Source of the DNA: Oceanobacillus bengalensis
GTDB lineage: Bacteria > Bacillota > Bacilli > Bacillales > Amphibacillaceae
Direction of reading: 5' to 3'
Assembly (NCBI RefSeq): GCF_003628445.1
Contig: NZ_RBZO01000035.1
Location: forward strand, 1-40,445
DNA: 40,445 nucleotides
The notes under the pieces were generated by a model. That model did not search any database, was not told the DNA's origin, and saw nothing but the letters and a program-made list of their open reading frames with translations. Shown piece by piece: positions 7,938 to 17,273 of this stretch (the first letter of the stretch is position 1; each line of letters begins with the position of its first letter). Made by a program: the position numbers and the translations under genes.

Positions 7938-7993
7938 GATTAGGAAAACAAGCAAGGAAGAAGTTGAGACTTCTGATGGAGCAAAATAAATAG
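7938..7993 (+). pseudogene. Duplicated 3' end of the sigma-like gene
   Basis: The stretch encodes GKQARKKLRLLMEQNK, nearly the same as the end of the sigma-like protein (GKQARKKLRIELEQV), at high DNA identity over about 50 bases. There is no start. It lies just beyond palindromic repeat A, with a further arm (GTGCCTGGCACC) at 8019-8031, so the duplication seems tied to repeat insertion or recombination. Confidence 0.75.
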
Positions 7994-8049
7994 GGTGCGA
8001 GGCAATCGGCAATCATAAGTGCCTGGCACCAAGGAAGTAGGGAATCGAG

Positions 8050-8913
8050 ATGAATTATATTAAAGAAATGAATGCCTTTTACGACAGGATTGAACAGAAT
8101 CCACTATCAAGTTCAGCAGTTGCTTTATGGTATGCACTCATGCATATGAATAATAAAACAAGATGGAAAGAAACATTTACAGTATCTGCGACGGTATTAA
8201 GGTTGAAATCTGGTTTGAAGGAAAGCTCCTTTAAACGCGCACGGACAGAACTGAAGGAGAAAGGGTATATTGACTTTGAATCTAGAAGTCATAATCAAGC
8301 ACCAATTTATCGAATCATGAGGCTGACGGTGGAAGCGGCTGATGATATGAGTCATTTGAGTGACCAAAGTATGGACCACCTAGGTAACCAGGGAGTGAAC
8401 CAGCTTGAAGACCAGCCTAAGAACTTAGAAGCTAGCCCATTAATAAAACAAAACAAAAAAGAAAAGAAAGAAAAGGAAAATAATATTATTACAGCGGATG
8501 CGTTTGTGTTCTACCAGGAGAACTTTGGTGTGGCAAGTCCTTTTGTTGTGGAATCATTAATGCATTGGATCGGTGATATCGGTGAAGTGTTAGTCATTGA
8601 GGCAATGAAGCGGGCACTCGAACGAAATAAGACAAGTTGGGGGTATGTGAAAAGTATTCTACAAGCCTGGGCGAAGAAAGGGATACATACGGTGGAACAA
8701 GTGAAGGCAGATGAGGTGGCATTTAAGAATAGTCGTGGGAGAAAACGAGCAACAAGTACAACTGTACATACGAATGAGATTATTCCAGGATGGTTTGAAG
8801 TGTTGAAGAAGACGGAAAGGCAAGAACCGAGAAAGAAGGTTCAGGTCGATAAAGGGAATGCGGAGGATGTGAGGTTGGCACTTGAAGAATTGATGCAGGA
8901 GATGGGGGAGTAG
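8050..8913 (+). CDS. DnaD-like replication/primosome protein
   Basis: A 287-residue protein of the DnaD/phage replisome-organiser type, which helps load helicase at origins. Residues 1-95 form a winged-helix-like domain (FTVSATVLRLKSGL, SSFKRARTELKEKGYIDFES). A polar linker with a lysine-rich block (KQNKKEKKEKENN) follows. The DnaB_2/DnaD C-terminal domain spans roughly 150-215 and ends in the hallmark YVKSILQAWAKKGI. The remainder is a charged tail. The ribosome site before ATG is weak. Small DnaD proteins like this often come from integrated elements. A broken paralogue lies at 26539, so the gene type has been duplicated in this region. Confidence 0.85.
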   Translation: MNYIKEMNAFYDRIEQNPLSSSAVALWYALMHMNNKTRWKETFTVSATVLRLKSGLKESSFKRARTELKEKGYIDFESRSHNQAPIYRIMRLTVEAADDMSHLSDQSMDHLGNQGVNQLEDQPKNLEASPLIKQNKKEKKEKENNIITADAFVFYQENFGVASPFVVESLMHWIGDIGEVLVIEAMKRALERNKTSWGYVKSILQAWAKKGIHTVEQVKADEVAFKNSRGRKRATSTTVHTNEIIPGWFEVLKKTERQEPRKKVQVDKGNAEDVRLALEELMQEMGE

Positions 8914-9050
8914 GTAGGGACATGTCAGATTATGACTGAAACCGAATAGTGGCAGGCACTCTCTAGGTTTTAGGGACAATATCGGGGGAACTTTTGAATT
9001 AGCCTGATTGTTGCGGAATGCGGAGTTTGGCATTATACAATATGAGACAT

Positions 9051-9080
9051 AAAAAACGGAGAGCTGACATACGCTCTCCG
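9051..9080 (-). terminator. Terminator of ugd
   Basis: CGGAGAGC, eight-base loop, GCTCTCCG; read on the minus strand it is followed by six T. It may also stop transcripts arriving from the dnaD-like gene. Confidence 0.88.
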
Positions 9081-9092
9081 CCTTGCATCCTA

Positions 9093-10259
9093 TTAATCTC
9101 TGCTAAACAAATCACGCGTATAGATTTTTTCCCTCACATCAGATAATTCTTCAGACATTCGATTTGCAACAATGACGTCACTAACCTTTTTAAATTCTTC
9201 AAAGTCCTTAATTACTCTAGAATTAAAGAAATCATCCGCTTCTAATGCTGGTTCGTAAACGACAACTTCAATACCTTTCGCTTTTAGACGTTTCATCACG
9301 CCTTGGATAGAAGACTGTCTGAAGTTATCAGAGTCCATTTTCATTGTAAGCCTGTAAATACCAACAATTTTCGGATTGCGATTTAGAATCATATTGGCAA
9401 CATGGTCTTTTCTTGTGGAGTTGGCATCTACAATTCCTTGAATAATGTTGTTTGGTACATCTTCATAGTTTGCCAAGAGCTGTTTTGTATCTTTTGGCAG
9501 GCAATATCCACCATAACCGAATGATGGGTTATTATAATGTGTACCGATTCTTGGATCTAGCCCAATTCCCTCGATGATTTGCTTCGAATTTAGTCCACGA
9601 ATTTCAGCATAACTGTCTAATTCATTGAAAAAGGCAACACGCATTGCGAGGTACGTATTTGCAAACAACTTAATTGCTTCCGCCTCTGTAGAATCAGTGA
9701 ATAATACATCTATATCCTCTTTTTTCGCCCCATTAACCAGTAGATCAGCGAATGTCTTCGCTCTATCCGATTGTTCCCCGACAATCACGCGAGAAGGGTA
9801 TAAATTGTCGTATAATGCCTTGCCTTCTCGTAGAAATTCAGGAGAGAAAATGATATTTTCCGTGTTGAATTTCGCTTTTGCATCTTCCGTATATCCAACA
9901 GGTACCGTTGATTTAATAACCATCACTGCTTCAGGATTAATTGCTAAAACTTCTTGAATGACAGCTTCAACAGAGCTGGTATCAAAATAGTTTTTATCTG
10001 GATCGTAATTGGTTGGTGTGGAAATAACAACAAAATCTGCATCATTATATGCTTCTTTTGGTTCGGTTGTTGCTGTTAGATTTAGATCTCTTGTTCTAAG
10101 GTAATCTTCAATCATCTCATCCACGATGGGGGACCTTTTTTGATTAATCATTTCCACTTTTTCAGGAATGATATCAAGTGCAACAACTTCATTATGCTGT
10201 GATAAAAGTACGGCATTCGATAAACCGACATAACCCGTCCCAGCTACTGCTATTTTCAT
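9093..10259 (-). CDS. ugd: UDP-glucose 6-dehydrogenase
   Basis: Oxidises UDP-glucose twice with NAD+ to UDP-glucuronate, a precursor for acidic surface polysaccharides. The start [14 protein letters not shown] with AGGAGG upstream gives 388 residues; an earlier in-frame ATG has no ribosome site. The Rossmann GTGYVG motif is at residues 7-12. Other family signatures include [14 protein letters not shown], the hinge [15 protein letters not shown], and the active-site [11 protein letters not shown] with Cys253. Recalled from memory, both sequence and length are strikingly close to the short E. coli-type Ugd (388 residues) rather than to the longer TuaD-type enzymes usual in Bacillus. The gene stands alone with its own terminator, with no polysaccharide cluster in view. 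It may be horizontally acquired. Confidence 0.93.
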   Translation of the reverse strand: MKIAVAGTGYVGLSNAVLLSQHNEVVALDIIPEKVEMINQKRSPIVDEMIEDYLRTRDLNLTATTEPKEAYNDADFVVISTPTNYDPDKNYFDTSSVEAVIQEVLAINPEAVMVIKSTVPVGYTEDAKAKFNTENIIFSPEFLREGKALYDNLYPSRVIVGEQSDRAKTFADLLVNGAKKEDIDVLFTDSTEAEAIKLFANTYLAMRVAFFNELDSYAEIRGLNSKQIIEGIGLDPRIGTHYNNPSFGYGGYCLPKDTKQLLANYEDVPNNIIQGIVDANSTRKDHVANMILNRNPKIVGIYRLTMKMDSDNFRQSSIQGVMKRLKAKGIEVVVYEPALEADDFFNSRVIKDFEEFKKVSDVIVANRMSEELSDVREKIYTRDLFSRD

Positions 10260-10605
10260 TATTTGTTTCCTCCTAGTGAGTCCTAATCCTATTAATATAT
10301 ATGTCCTATTATACAATAATGTAGTTTGTTTTGTCGAAAGAGGGTGGAGGGAAAAGAAGGGGCCTGTGGTACATCGTCCCAGTTCTTCTGAAATGATAGA
10401 GTGGTAGTGTTTTAAAAAATCATAAGATGATTAGTGGCTCAACGATATGTTGTTATTCTCCTTTTTCGTTTGTCTACGTTTATTTACTTTATCTCTTGAA
10501 GGGAACTATCGCATCATTAATATGATAAAATAAAGTAGCAACTGAATATTGTGAGGGTGGTTGGTTGTCTTTCTTCTTTCCTTTAATGGAAAGGAGGTGA
10601 TAATT

Positions 10606-10753
10606 ATGGAAACATTTCCCTGAATTTCTTCGTGAAGCTCTGAAAGGGATTGTACGTGAATTAAGTGCTTTTATCTTTCGGAAAAACATACTAGAGAACA
10701 AGAAAACCACCCCGCGCCGTCACAAGCAAAAGGGTGGTTCTCAAAGAAAATAA
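10606..10753 (+). pseudogene. Third copy of the small toxin-like locus, frameshifted
   Basis: Promoter region (ATGATAAAATAAAGTAGCAA), leader GGGTGGTTGGTTGTC, CTTTCC hairpin and AAGGAGGTGA are all preserved, as are the 3' UTR (GACAACCACCACCC) and a terminator. One extra base after METF creates a stop at codon six. Out of frame, the remainder still encodes the family's RKNILENKKTTPRRHKQKGG-type tail with few changes, so the damage is recent. Confidence 0.8.
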
Positions 10754-10793
10754 CTAAATTTGACAACCACCACCCTGACGGTAGAGGTTGCAT

Positions 10794-10825
10794 AGACTGG
10801 GCGCTGGTTATGCTCAGTCTTTTTT
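10794..10825 (+). terminator. Terminator of the third toxin-like copy
   Basis: AGACTGGGC and GCTCAGTCT pair with one G-T, followed by a T-run. It resembles the terminators at 4578 and 28356. Confidence 0.8.
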
Positions 10826-10840
10826 ATTTTACGTTGATTA

Positions 10841-10861
10841 TGAATATATTATACATGATTT
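10841..10861 (-). promoter_or_regulatory. Candidate antisense promoter of the third toxin-like copy
   Basis: Minus-strand TATAAT (10853-10848) sits within the shared block ATTATACATGATTT, with TTGTAA 18 bases upstream. Its position relative to the terminator is the same as in the loci at 4.6 and 5.25 kb. Confidence 0.5.
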
Positions 10862-11430
10862 GTTGGCATTATTACAAGTGGGGGTAACCTGTGTTAGACC
10901 GTCCAAGGAGAGATACTTTTCTGTGGTATTTCCGATTTTTAACATACTAAAATTGATTTTCTATCTCTTTTTCCTTACAAAATGTAATCTCCTCTATATG
11001 GAAATACAATAATAATACCAGGCGTTTTTAAATGGGTCAGGGTTAGTATGGTTGGACTTCAAGCTGTATCGGTGAAGGAGTCAAAAGATCAGAGCAGGGG
11101 GTCACATCCCCACTACAATGGAAAGGCAACAAGGGATTATTACACGATAGAGGCTGCGCCCAATAGTCTAGCAATGCAGCTAGTTTTGTTCATAAGATAT
11201 GTTCCTTTCTTTCCCGCATCTAACACATTTATCAGTATAGTAGTTGTACTTATGTTTCTTGAAAAATATTTTACAAAAGAAAGCCTTTAGGTACATATGT
11301 ATGATAACTCCTTTGATGTTCTAGACTACATTCAAGGGTATCATTTTGTGATTACAACAAGATTACTAACCATTTAATATATGATGTTTGTTTCATTACA
11401 AGGATATAGTAAGCAAGATTCAGGTTAAAT
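10862..11430. other. Intergenic stretch with no supported gene
   Basis: An 80-codon open frame (11048-11290, plus strand) is present, but it has no ribosome site and no recognisable composition. I see no repeat, RNA gene or clear promoter here. Confidence 0.5.
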
Positions 11431-12684
11431 TTATTTTAATTTCGTATATAAAAAGAAGGAGGTAATCATGCCAACCACGAGGCCGAGAAAGATATCGACC
11501 ATTAAAGTTGTTAGGAAGGTGCTAAGGTAAATGAGTGCATCGGTCATTTTGTTTTTTACATAATGAAGGAGTTGTCCAAAATTGATAAGATTCGATATAG
11601 CAAAAATGATAATTGCGGCTAGTGTCGCTTTTGGTAAATAGTAAAAGAATGGTGTTAGATAGATAATTGCCATGAGAACAAATACTGCTGCTACGAATAA
11701 GGAAAGATTACTTTTGGCACCGGCTTTATAGTTAACAGCAGTTCTTGATATCGCTCCTGCAATTGGTATCGAACCAACCATCGAGCTTCCTATGTTTGCT
11801 GCACCTAATCCTCTTAGCTCCTGGTTTGGATCAAGCGGTTCCTTGTCGTTTGTTGCTAGTTTCATTGCAACAGCATATGACTCGACAAATGATATAAATG
11901 CGATTACAAGTGCTATTGGTAGAAGGGAAAATATCAAGTCTGCTGTTGGTATGGTTGTAGGTAATTGTGGGAATTCAAATGTTATCTTCCCGATGATATC
12001 TACCCCCTGATTATATAAAGCGAGTGACTCTACGATGATAACGGACGCAATGATGATAATAAATTCAGCTGGAATAGTGGGGAATTTTTTCTTTATGAGA
12101 TAGAGTGCAATAATACATCCTAACGCAATACCAAATGTATATGGATGAATAGCGTGAAGGTGCGTAATGACCCTGGAACTAAACGTAATAAGATTTTCAT
12201 AGGCAGGTAGGGAAACACCAAGAAAAGAATCGAGTTGATTTAATATAATAATAATGCCGACTGCAGCGATAAATCCATTCAATACTGCTTCGGAAACATA
12301 ATGGAAAATGGAGCCAAGTTTGAAGAATCCCCATACAACCTGTAAGAAGCCGACAATGAAGCTTAGGATAATCATGCTTTCTAGGAAGTTTAATGATTGG
12401 GATTGGTCTAGACTGGATATACCAGAGAATGCCAGAAGGGAAACGACGGAAACAGGTCCCACAGAAAGGTATCGTGATGCGCCTCCAAATAATATATAAA
12501 AGAACACTGGAAAAATTGCGGCATATAATCCGACATGCAGGGGTACACCTGCAATTGTTGCATAGGCCATGCTTTGTGGGATTAATAATACAGCAACAGT
12601 CATACCAGCAGTAAGGTCGCCAGTTATATTTAAACGGCTATATTCTATAATTTGCTTTAATCCAGGGAAAATTTTGTACAACAT
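11431..12684 (-). CDS. SulP-family anion transporter lacking a STAS domain
   Basis: A membrane transporter of the SulP/SLC26 family; bacterial members carry sulfate, bicarbonate or similar anions. The 417 residues begin with the family's LTAGMTVAVLLIPQSMAYA and GLYAAIFPVFFYILFGG motifs, followed by SVGPVSVVSLL. About eleven hydrophobic segments run to the end. Most family members add a cytoplasmic STAS domain of about 100 residues. Here the protein ends right after the last membrane segment (SFFLYTKLK) with a normal stop, so it is a core-only form or a truncated one. A GGAGGG site lies about eleven bases before ATG, farther than ideal. The substrate is unknown, and no neighbouring gene suggests one. 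Confidence 0.85.
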   Translation of the reverse strand: MLYKIFPGLKQIIEYSRLNITGDLTAGMTVAVLLIPQSMAYATIAGVPLHVGLYAAIFPVFFYILFGGASRYLSVGPVSVVSLLAFSGISSLDQSQSLNFLESMIILSFIVGFLQVVWGFFKLGSIFHYVSEAVLNGFIAAVGIIIILNQLDSFLGVSLPAYENLITFSSRVITHLHAIHPYTFGIALGCIIALYLIKKKFPTIPAEFIIIIASVIIVESLALYNQGVDIIGKITFEFPQLPTTIPTADLIFSLLPIALVIAFISFVESYAVAMKLATNDKEPLDPNQELRGLGAANIGSSMVGSIPIAGAISRTAVNYKAGAKSNLSLFVAAVFVLMAIIYLTPFFYYLPKATLAAIIIFAISNLINFGQLLHYVKNKMTDALIYLSTFLTTLMVDIFLGLVVGMITSFFLYTKLK

Positions 12685-12784
12685 AATAGATTCGTCCCTC
12701 CAATAAAAAATGACCCATACTTGTACTATATTTTGAAGGAAGGAGTATTATTCATATCGTATTTGATAGCGATGGTTTTGAAAT

Positions 12785-12822
12785 AAAAAAGACAGCTAAT
12801 CTGCTTGATTAGATTAGCTGTC
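12785..12822 (-). terminator. Terminator of the tct operon
   Basis: GACAGCTAATCT and AGATTAGCTGTC form a perfect 12-base stem. On the minus strand it is followed by a six-T run (12785-12790). Confidence 0.93.
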
Positions 12823-12842
12823 GATAGTTTATCTTAAATAAA

Positions 12843-14366
12843 TTAATTAGCTGTTTTTGAAAAGTCGTCATTGGATTTACTGTTTGTTGTTTTTCTAGAA
12901 CTATATAACCCATAGGCAATCGAAAGTACGGTTAAGAGTATTAAAACGCCGGAAATAGGTCTCGTAACAAATAATGAAAGGTCTGCGCTCGTTTCTAATG
13001 CACGGCGTAGATTTTCTTCTGCCATTGGGCCTAAGATTACACCGAGAACAAAGGATGGAATGGAAAATCCGTATTCTTTCATGACATATCCAATTAACCC
13101 AAAAATTAATAGTACCCATACGTCAAACATGCGGTTATTAATAGCGAAACTACCAAATGCACATAAGACGATAACAATCGGTAGCAAGTATTGAAAAGGA
13201 ACATCATTGATTTTTACAAACAACCTAATTCCAAATGATTGAATAATCAACATGAAAATTGCAGCAACAAAGAACGAAATAAATATACCGTAAGCAAGTG
13301 TTGGCTGCGTTGAAATAAAGAAAGGACCTGGTTGAATGCCATGAATTAATAAGGCACCCATCATCATCGCGGTAACAGCACTTCCTGGTATACCAAGTGC
13401 CAATGTCGTAATTAAAGCGCCACCTTCTGAGGAGTTATTTGCTGACTCCGCTGCAATAACCCCATCTGCAGTTCCTGTTCCAAATTTTTTTGGATTCCTA
13501 GATGATTTTTTTGCTATATCATAGCTAAGTACGTTTGCAATGGAGGAACCCGCTCCAGGAAGCGCGCCAACAATTACACCGACAATAGAAGAACGTAGGA
13601 CATTCACCCAAGATGTAAACATTATCTTTATTGTTTTAAAAACTGGATAGGAAAAGCTCATATTTTGATTAATTGAATCGATGCTTTGATTATTTTGGTG
13701 ATTTTTTAACTCTGAAAGTAATTGCGAAAATGCAAATACCCCGATGAGAATCGGCAAGAAATCAAAACCAGCAGAAAGTTCTATTTGCCCAAATGTAAAT
13801 CGTGGGGAACTTGTTACTGGGTCAAGACCAAATGTTCCGAAAAACATTCCCAATAGTCCTGCAATTGCTCCTTTACTTAATGGGCCATCACCTAAACTAA
13901 TAATTGCAGTTAAACCGAAAAGCATTAAGCTAAAAAATTCCCATGGGCCAAATTCTAGTGCCCAGTTAGCTAATAAAGGTGCAGCAAAGATTAAAATTAG
14001 ACCACCAATAATGGAGCCAAAGAAGGAAGACCATAATCCTACTGATAATGCCTTACCAGGTTTACCCTTTTTCGTCATCGGATATCCGTCAAAAGTAGTG
14101 GCTAAAGCGGATGGCGTCCCTGGTATGCCGAGTAGTGCTGCAGAAATTAAACCACCGGAAGCTCCTCCCAGCCAAACCCCCATCATGAGGGAAATGCCTT
14201 GGAGCGGCTCCATACCGAAACTAAAAGGCAATGTTAAGGCAACGGCCATTGTTATTGTAAAACCAGGAATGGATCCAAATATAATACCTAAAAATACACC
14301 TATTGCGATCGTTAGTAACATACCTGGCTGAAAAATTGCTTGTAAGCTTATGATGATTTCTTCCAT
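12843..14366 (-). CDS. tctA: Tripartite tricarboxylate transporter, large permease subunit
   Basis: TctA is the large membrane subunit of a TTT-family secondary transporter that imports citrate-like carboxylates with a periplasmic or lipid-anchored binding protein. The 507 residues have about twelve membrane segments. The family signature GSIPGFTITMAVALTLPFSF stands near residues 32-51, and a second internal copy of the fold begins near GVIVGALPGAGSSIANVLSY. A polar tail (SSRKTTNSKSNDD) ends the protein. It is the last gene of tctC-tctB-tctA, starting 15 bases after tctB. The actual substrate cannot be read from the permease. No two-component regulator (TctDE) is present next to it. Confidence 0.93.
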   Translation of the reverse strand: MEEIIISLQAIFQPGMLLTIAIGVFLGIIFGSIPGFTITMAVALTLPFSFGMEPLQGISLMMGVWLGGASGGLISAALLGIPGTPSALATTFDGYPMTKKGKPGKALSVGLWSSFFGSIIGGLILIFAAPLLANWALEFGPWEFFSLMLFGLTAIISLGDGPLSKGAIAGLLGMFFGTFGLDPVTSSPRFTFGQIELSAGFDFLPILIGVFAFSQLLSELKNHQNNQSIDSINQNMSFSYPVFKTIKIMFTSWVNVLRSSIVGVIVGALPGAGSSIANVLSYDIAKKSSRNPKKFGTGTADGVIAAESANNSSEGGALITTLALGIPGSAVTAMMMGALLIHGIQPGPFFISTQPTLAYGIFISFFVAAIFMLIIQSFGIRLFVKINDVPFQYLLPIVIVLCAFGSFAINNRMFDVWVLLIFGLIGYVMKEYGFSIPSFVLGVILGPMAEENLRRALETSADLSLFVTRPISGVLILLTVLSIAYGLYSSRKTTNSKSNDDFSKTAN

Positions 14367-14381
14367 GAATACCCCCCCTAG

Positions 14382-14852
14382 TTAAAAGATGCCAGGTAAA
14401 GAAACACCTAAAAAGCGATCAAAGATAAACGTTAATGCGATAGTTGCGATCAAAAATCCACTTATACTCAGTACATGCGTTTTTACTGGGCGACCTTTCC
14501 CTACAATAAGTAAGTACACAATCGACATAAATAAAAAGGATGCTAATATAAACCCGATAAATGAAATAGAAAAGATATAGATGGTAAAAAGGAGAAAGAT
14601 AATCCAAACTATTTTTCCGTTTCCTTTTTGTTCTGGACTTTTTGATGGATGATTGTCCTTATTTTTGACTGGTAAAAAAGATTTAATTAGCATAGAGATT
14701 GCTAGTATAGCGATTAAAGCTAGTAATAGCCTTGGGTAAAATGCTGATGAAAGTGCCAAGTCACTTTGTGTCCGTATGTTATTACTTTGAAAATAGAAAA
14801 AGATACAGAATGTTAATAAGGCAATACTTGCGATGCGGTCTTTGGATTTCAT
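14382..14852 (-). CDS. tctB: Tripartite tricarboxylate transporter, small membrane subunit
   Basis: TctB is the small, poorly conserved membrane partner of TctA. The 156 residues have four hydrophobic segments (near 8-20, 35-60, 85-118 and 127-148) and a basic loop (VKNKDNHPSKSPEQKGNGK), matching the family layout. It lies ten bases after tctC and just before tctA, which is the strongest support for the assignment. Confidence 0.88.
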   Translation of the reverse strand: MKSKDRIASIALLTFCIFFYFQSNNIRTQSDLALSSAFYPRLLLALIAILAISMLIKSFLPVKNKDNHPSKSPEQKGNGKIVWIIFLLFTIYIFSISFIGFILASFLFMSIVYLLIVGKGRPVKTHVLSISGFLIATIALTFIFDRFLGVSLPGIF

Positions 14853-14862
14853 TCAGCCCCTC

Positions 14863-15834
14863 CTATTCTATTAAGCCTTGTCTTTGTAATATGGATTCTA
14901 GTTGATCGAATTCACTACTTAACCATTCACCATAATCCGCTGCATTCTTAAAGTTAACGTCTACACCCTGCGCTTCCATTTCAGCAATAAAATCAGGATT
15001 TTCTGCAACCTTTTGCAGTGCTTCGCTAACCTTATCCACGATTTCTTGTGGGGTATCTTTCGGGAAAAAGTACCCACGATTTGTCGCATTAATGAAATCA
15101 ATTCCTTGTTCCTTTAATGTAGGTACATCAGGCAAGGATTCGTGTCGTTCCTCAGAGGAGATCCCTAACATCTTAAGTTCACCAGATTCTAAGTATTCTT
15201 TCGCAGCTGGTACGGTTGTTGCTCCAAGACTTACGTGATTCCCTAATAATGCGGTTGTCCGTTCCGACGTTCCCTCATAATTTACGATATTAAATGTTGT
15301 TTCGGTTGCATCTTCAATTCCTAATGGTAATGTATGGCTAGTTGAACCAAGTGCAGCTCCAAAGCTAATGGATTCAGGCTCCTCTTTTAATTGTGAAATT
15401 ACTTCATCCATGTTATTCCATTCGTTGTCCTTATGCGTAGCGATAATTTGGTTCGCGGTAGTCATAAGTGCAACAGGCTCGAATTCTTCATGAGAAAATT
15501 CCGTATTTCCTAATAGATAAGATAAATCAATCGAATCATGACCGGCTAATAGTGTATATCCGTCAGCATCACTATTTAATGCTTCATTAGCCCCGATGGA
15601 TCCACCGCCACCACCCATGTTCTTTACAACAATACTCGTATCAAGTTCTTCTTCAAGATATTTGTTAATAATCCTTGCTATGACATCTGAATCTCCCCCA
15701 GCACTCCAAGGTACAATCAAATTAATGTTCTCTGTTGGATAATCCTCAGCACTTTCGGATGTAGACGAGCTACAGCCTGCTACAAACAAACCGAAAGCAA
15801 GAACTCCAACTGTTGCCCATTTCTTCAGCTTCAT
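14863..15834 (-). CDS. tctC: Tripartite tricarboxylate transporter, lipoprotein substrate-binding subunit
   Basis: TctC/Bug-family solute-binding protein that captures the carboxylate and delivers it to TctAB. A lipoprotein signal ends in LFVAGC with Cys21 as the lipidation site. The mature protein begins the family fold with YPTENINLIVPWSAGGDSDV, whose AGG(S/D) loop binds carboxylate groups. Later it has GGGGGSIGANEALNSDADGYT and a SERTTALLGNHVSLG segment typical of the family. Total length is 323, normal for the family. As the first gene of the operon it should be the most expressed. AAGGGGG lies upstream of ATG. Confidence 0.92.
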   Translation of the reverse strand: MKLKKWATVGVLAFGLFVAGCSSSTSESAEDYPTENINLIVPWSAGGDSDVIARIINKYLEEELDTSIVVKNMGGGGGSIGANEALNSDADGYTLLAGHDSIDLSYLLGNTEFSHEEFEPVALMTTANQIIATHKDNEWNNMDEVISQLKEEPESISFGAALGSTSHTLPLGIEDATETTFNIVNYEGTSERTTALLGNHVSLGATTVPAAKEYLESGELKMLGISSEERHESLPDVPTLKEQGIDFINATNRGYFFPKDTPQEIVDKVSEALQKVAENPDFIAEMEAQGVDVNFKNAADYGEWLSSEFDQLESILQRQGLIE

Positions 15835-15995
15835 TCATATCCCCCTTTGTATTTTTATTCAGGTCGTTATGAATTATATAATTATGCAGTCTATTCGTTT
15901 GGTATTCATAGAAAAACATTTATATATTTTATATTACAACTATTTATAACTAGAAATGGGGACGGGTACCTTGTCCCGCGGGTTGGGACATTTCA

Positions 15996-16036
15996 GGTGC
16001 CTGTCACTCCCCGTTTTTTGTCATAATATGTCGAAG
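15996..16036. repeat. Palindromic repeat family A, partial copy
   Basis: It has the left arm GGTGCCTGTCAC and a TATGTCGAAG core word; the right arm is missing. It is preceded by a separate small palindrome (CCCGCGGG within 15975-15985). The rest of the 15840-16210 gap holds no gene. Confidence 0.65.
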
Positions 16037-16210
16037 GTTAGTGAAGTTCCTTTCTTTTATTTATCATTAGATTTTTATAGTAATAAGTATCTAGTTCTTT
16101 TGTAGTGTTTTGGTGATAATATTAGTGTAAATCCCTATGATATTTTGTAAATATAGTGTAACATTCAATGAAAATGGGGAAATTTGGATTAAATGAAAGT
16201 GGGTTTTTAA

Positions 16211-17164
16211 ATGTGGATTGTTGTTGCAGTTATTATAATCGGGCTTCTTCTAGTGTCTATCAAACTATATAATGAGAAAATAAAACTACAACGGCAAGTG
16301 GATTATTTAAAACCTATGGTAGAAACGGTTGAAAATGTACGTGATATTTTATATTATTGCGAAACAAAACCTACATTAAATTATCTTTATTTAAGTCCAA
16401 CCGTTAACGATTTGATCGGGCCAGAAACATTGGAAGAGCACTTGCAAAATCCAGAAAAGATCTTTGAAATTGTTCATCCAGAAGACTATGATACATTAAT
16501 GAAGAAAACGTTAGGACAACTTGATTTTAGTGAACCGATTAAGGTAAGGTTTCGAAACGATCAAGGACAATATATGTGGTATGAAGAATATGCAACACCC
16601 GTATATGAAAAAGGTGAATACATCGCGGTACAAGGGATTTTTCGAAATATTGATGAAAGGGTTTCCTTACACCAGCAATTAGAATATAAAATCTCTCATG
16701 ATGCATTAACTGATATTCATAATCGGGAATACTTCCAATCAAAGCTAAACTATTTTAATCAAGACTGGGACATCCCTATTGCAGTTATTGTTGCAGACTT
16801 AGATGATTTGAAATTTATTAATGATAATTATGGGCATCACATGGGAGATTGTTTCATACAAGAAGCAGCAAATCGATTGAAGATGTATGCTGATGAGGAA
16901 ACGATCGTTGCTCGTATAGGTGGAGATGAATTTGCGATTCTCCTAGCAAATGCTAGTATTCCAAAGGTAGAACAGTTCTTAAAAAAGGTTCAAGCTCAAA
17001 TGAATCTTTATCATGATGATACACAACTAAAACGGATTAATATTTCAATTGGTTATGCTTACAGCTCATCCTCTAAAGGTGTAATGGAACAATTGCTACG
17101 CGAAGCAGATACGCTAATGTATCAAGAAAAAAGGGAAAAGAAGCAGTTAATCAGTGGGGGCTGA
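16211..17164 (+). CDS. Membrane-anchored PAS-GGDEF diguanylate cyclase
   Basis: Should make cyclic di-GMP from two GTP at the membrane, under control of a PAS sensor. An N-terminal helix (residues 2-18) anchors it. A PAS domain spans about 45-150, ending in the PAC-like YMWYEEYATPVYEKGEYIAV and GIFRNIDER. The GGDEF domain (about 158-312) has HDALTDIHNREYF, VADLDDLKFINDNYGH (metal ligand Asp196) and an intact RIGGDEFAIL (237-241). No RxxD inhibitory site stands before GGDEF, so product inhibition through the I-site is not expected. GTGGGTTTTT precedes ATG; the ribosome site is weak. It is a single gene, converging on the 91-residue anchored protein with a shared terminator. Confidence 0.92.
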   Translation: MWIVVAVIIIGLLLVSIKLYNEKIKLQRQVDYLKPMVETVENVRDILYYCETKPTLNYLYLSPTVNDLIGPETLEEHLQNPEKIFEIVHPEDYDTLMKKTLGQLDFSEPIKVRFRNDQGQYMWYEEYATPVYEKGEYIAVQGIFRNIDERVSLHQQLEYKISHDALTDIHNREYFQSKLNYFNQDWDIPIAVIVADLDDLKFINDNYGHHMGDCFIQEAANRLKMYADEETIVARIGGDEFAILLANASIPKVEQFLKKVQAQMNLYHDDTQLKRINISIGYAYSSSSKGVMEQLLREADTLMYQEKREKKQLISGG

Positions 17165-17175
17165 ATACCATTGTA

Positions 17176-17225
17176 GGTGCCTGTCACTTGTCGGAATTTG
17201 GCGGAAAATGTCGAAAGTTGTGCGG
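17176..17225. repeat. Palindromic repeat family A copy
   Basis: Left arm GGTGCCTGTCAC, then TTGTCGGAATTTGGCGGAAA and TGTCGAAAG words; the right arm has decayed to GTTGTGCGG. It lies directly after the cyclase gene. Confidence 0.7.
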
Positions 17226-17234
17226 TGAATGAAA

Positions 17235-17270
17235 AGAGAGGTATACACCTGGATAGGTGTATACCTCTCT
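17235..17270. terminator. Bidirectional terminator between convergent genes
   Basis: A perfect 16-base stem (AGAGAGGTATACACCT with its complement) closes a GGAT loop. Related hairpins (AGAGAGGTTTACA stem) stand at 25981 and 34706, the latter again behind a copy of the 91-residue gene. Confidence 0.85.
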
Positions 17271-17273
17271 ATA

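Noticed and set aside
11048..11290. 80-codon open frame on the plus strand
   Set aside because: No ribosome site, no recognisable composition or motif, and it lies in a region without other coding signals.
13744..14331. 195-codon frame opposite tctA
   Set aside because: Proline- and lysine-rich shadow of a membrane-protein gene; tctA is certain.
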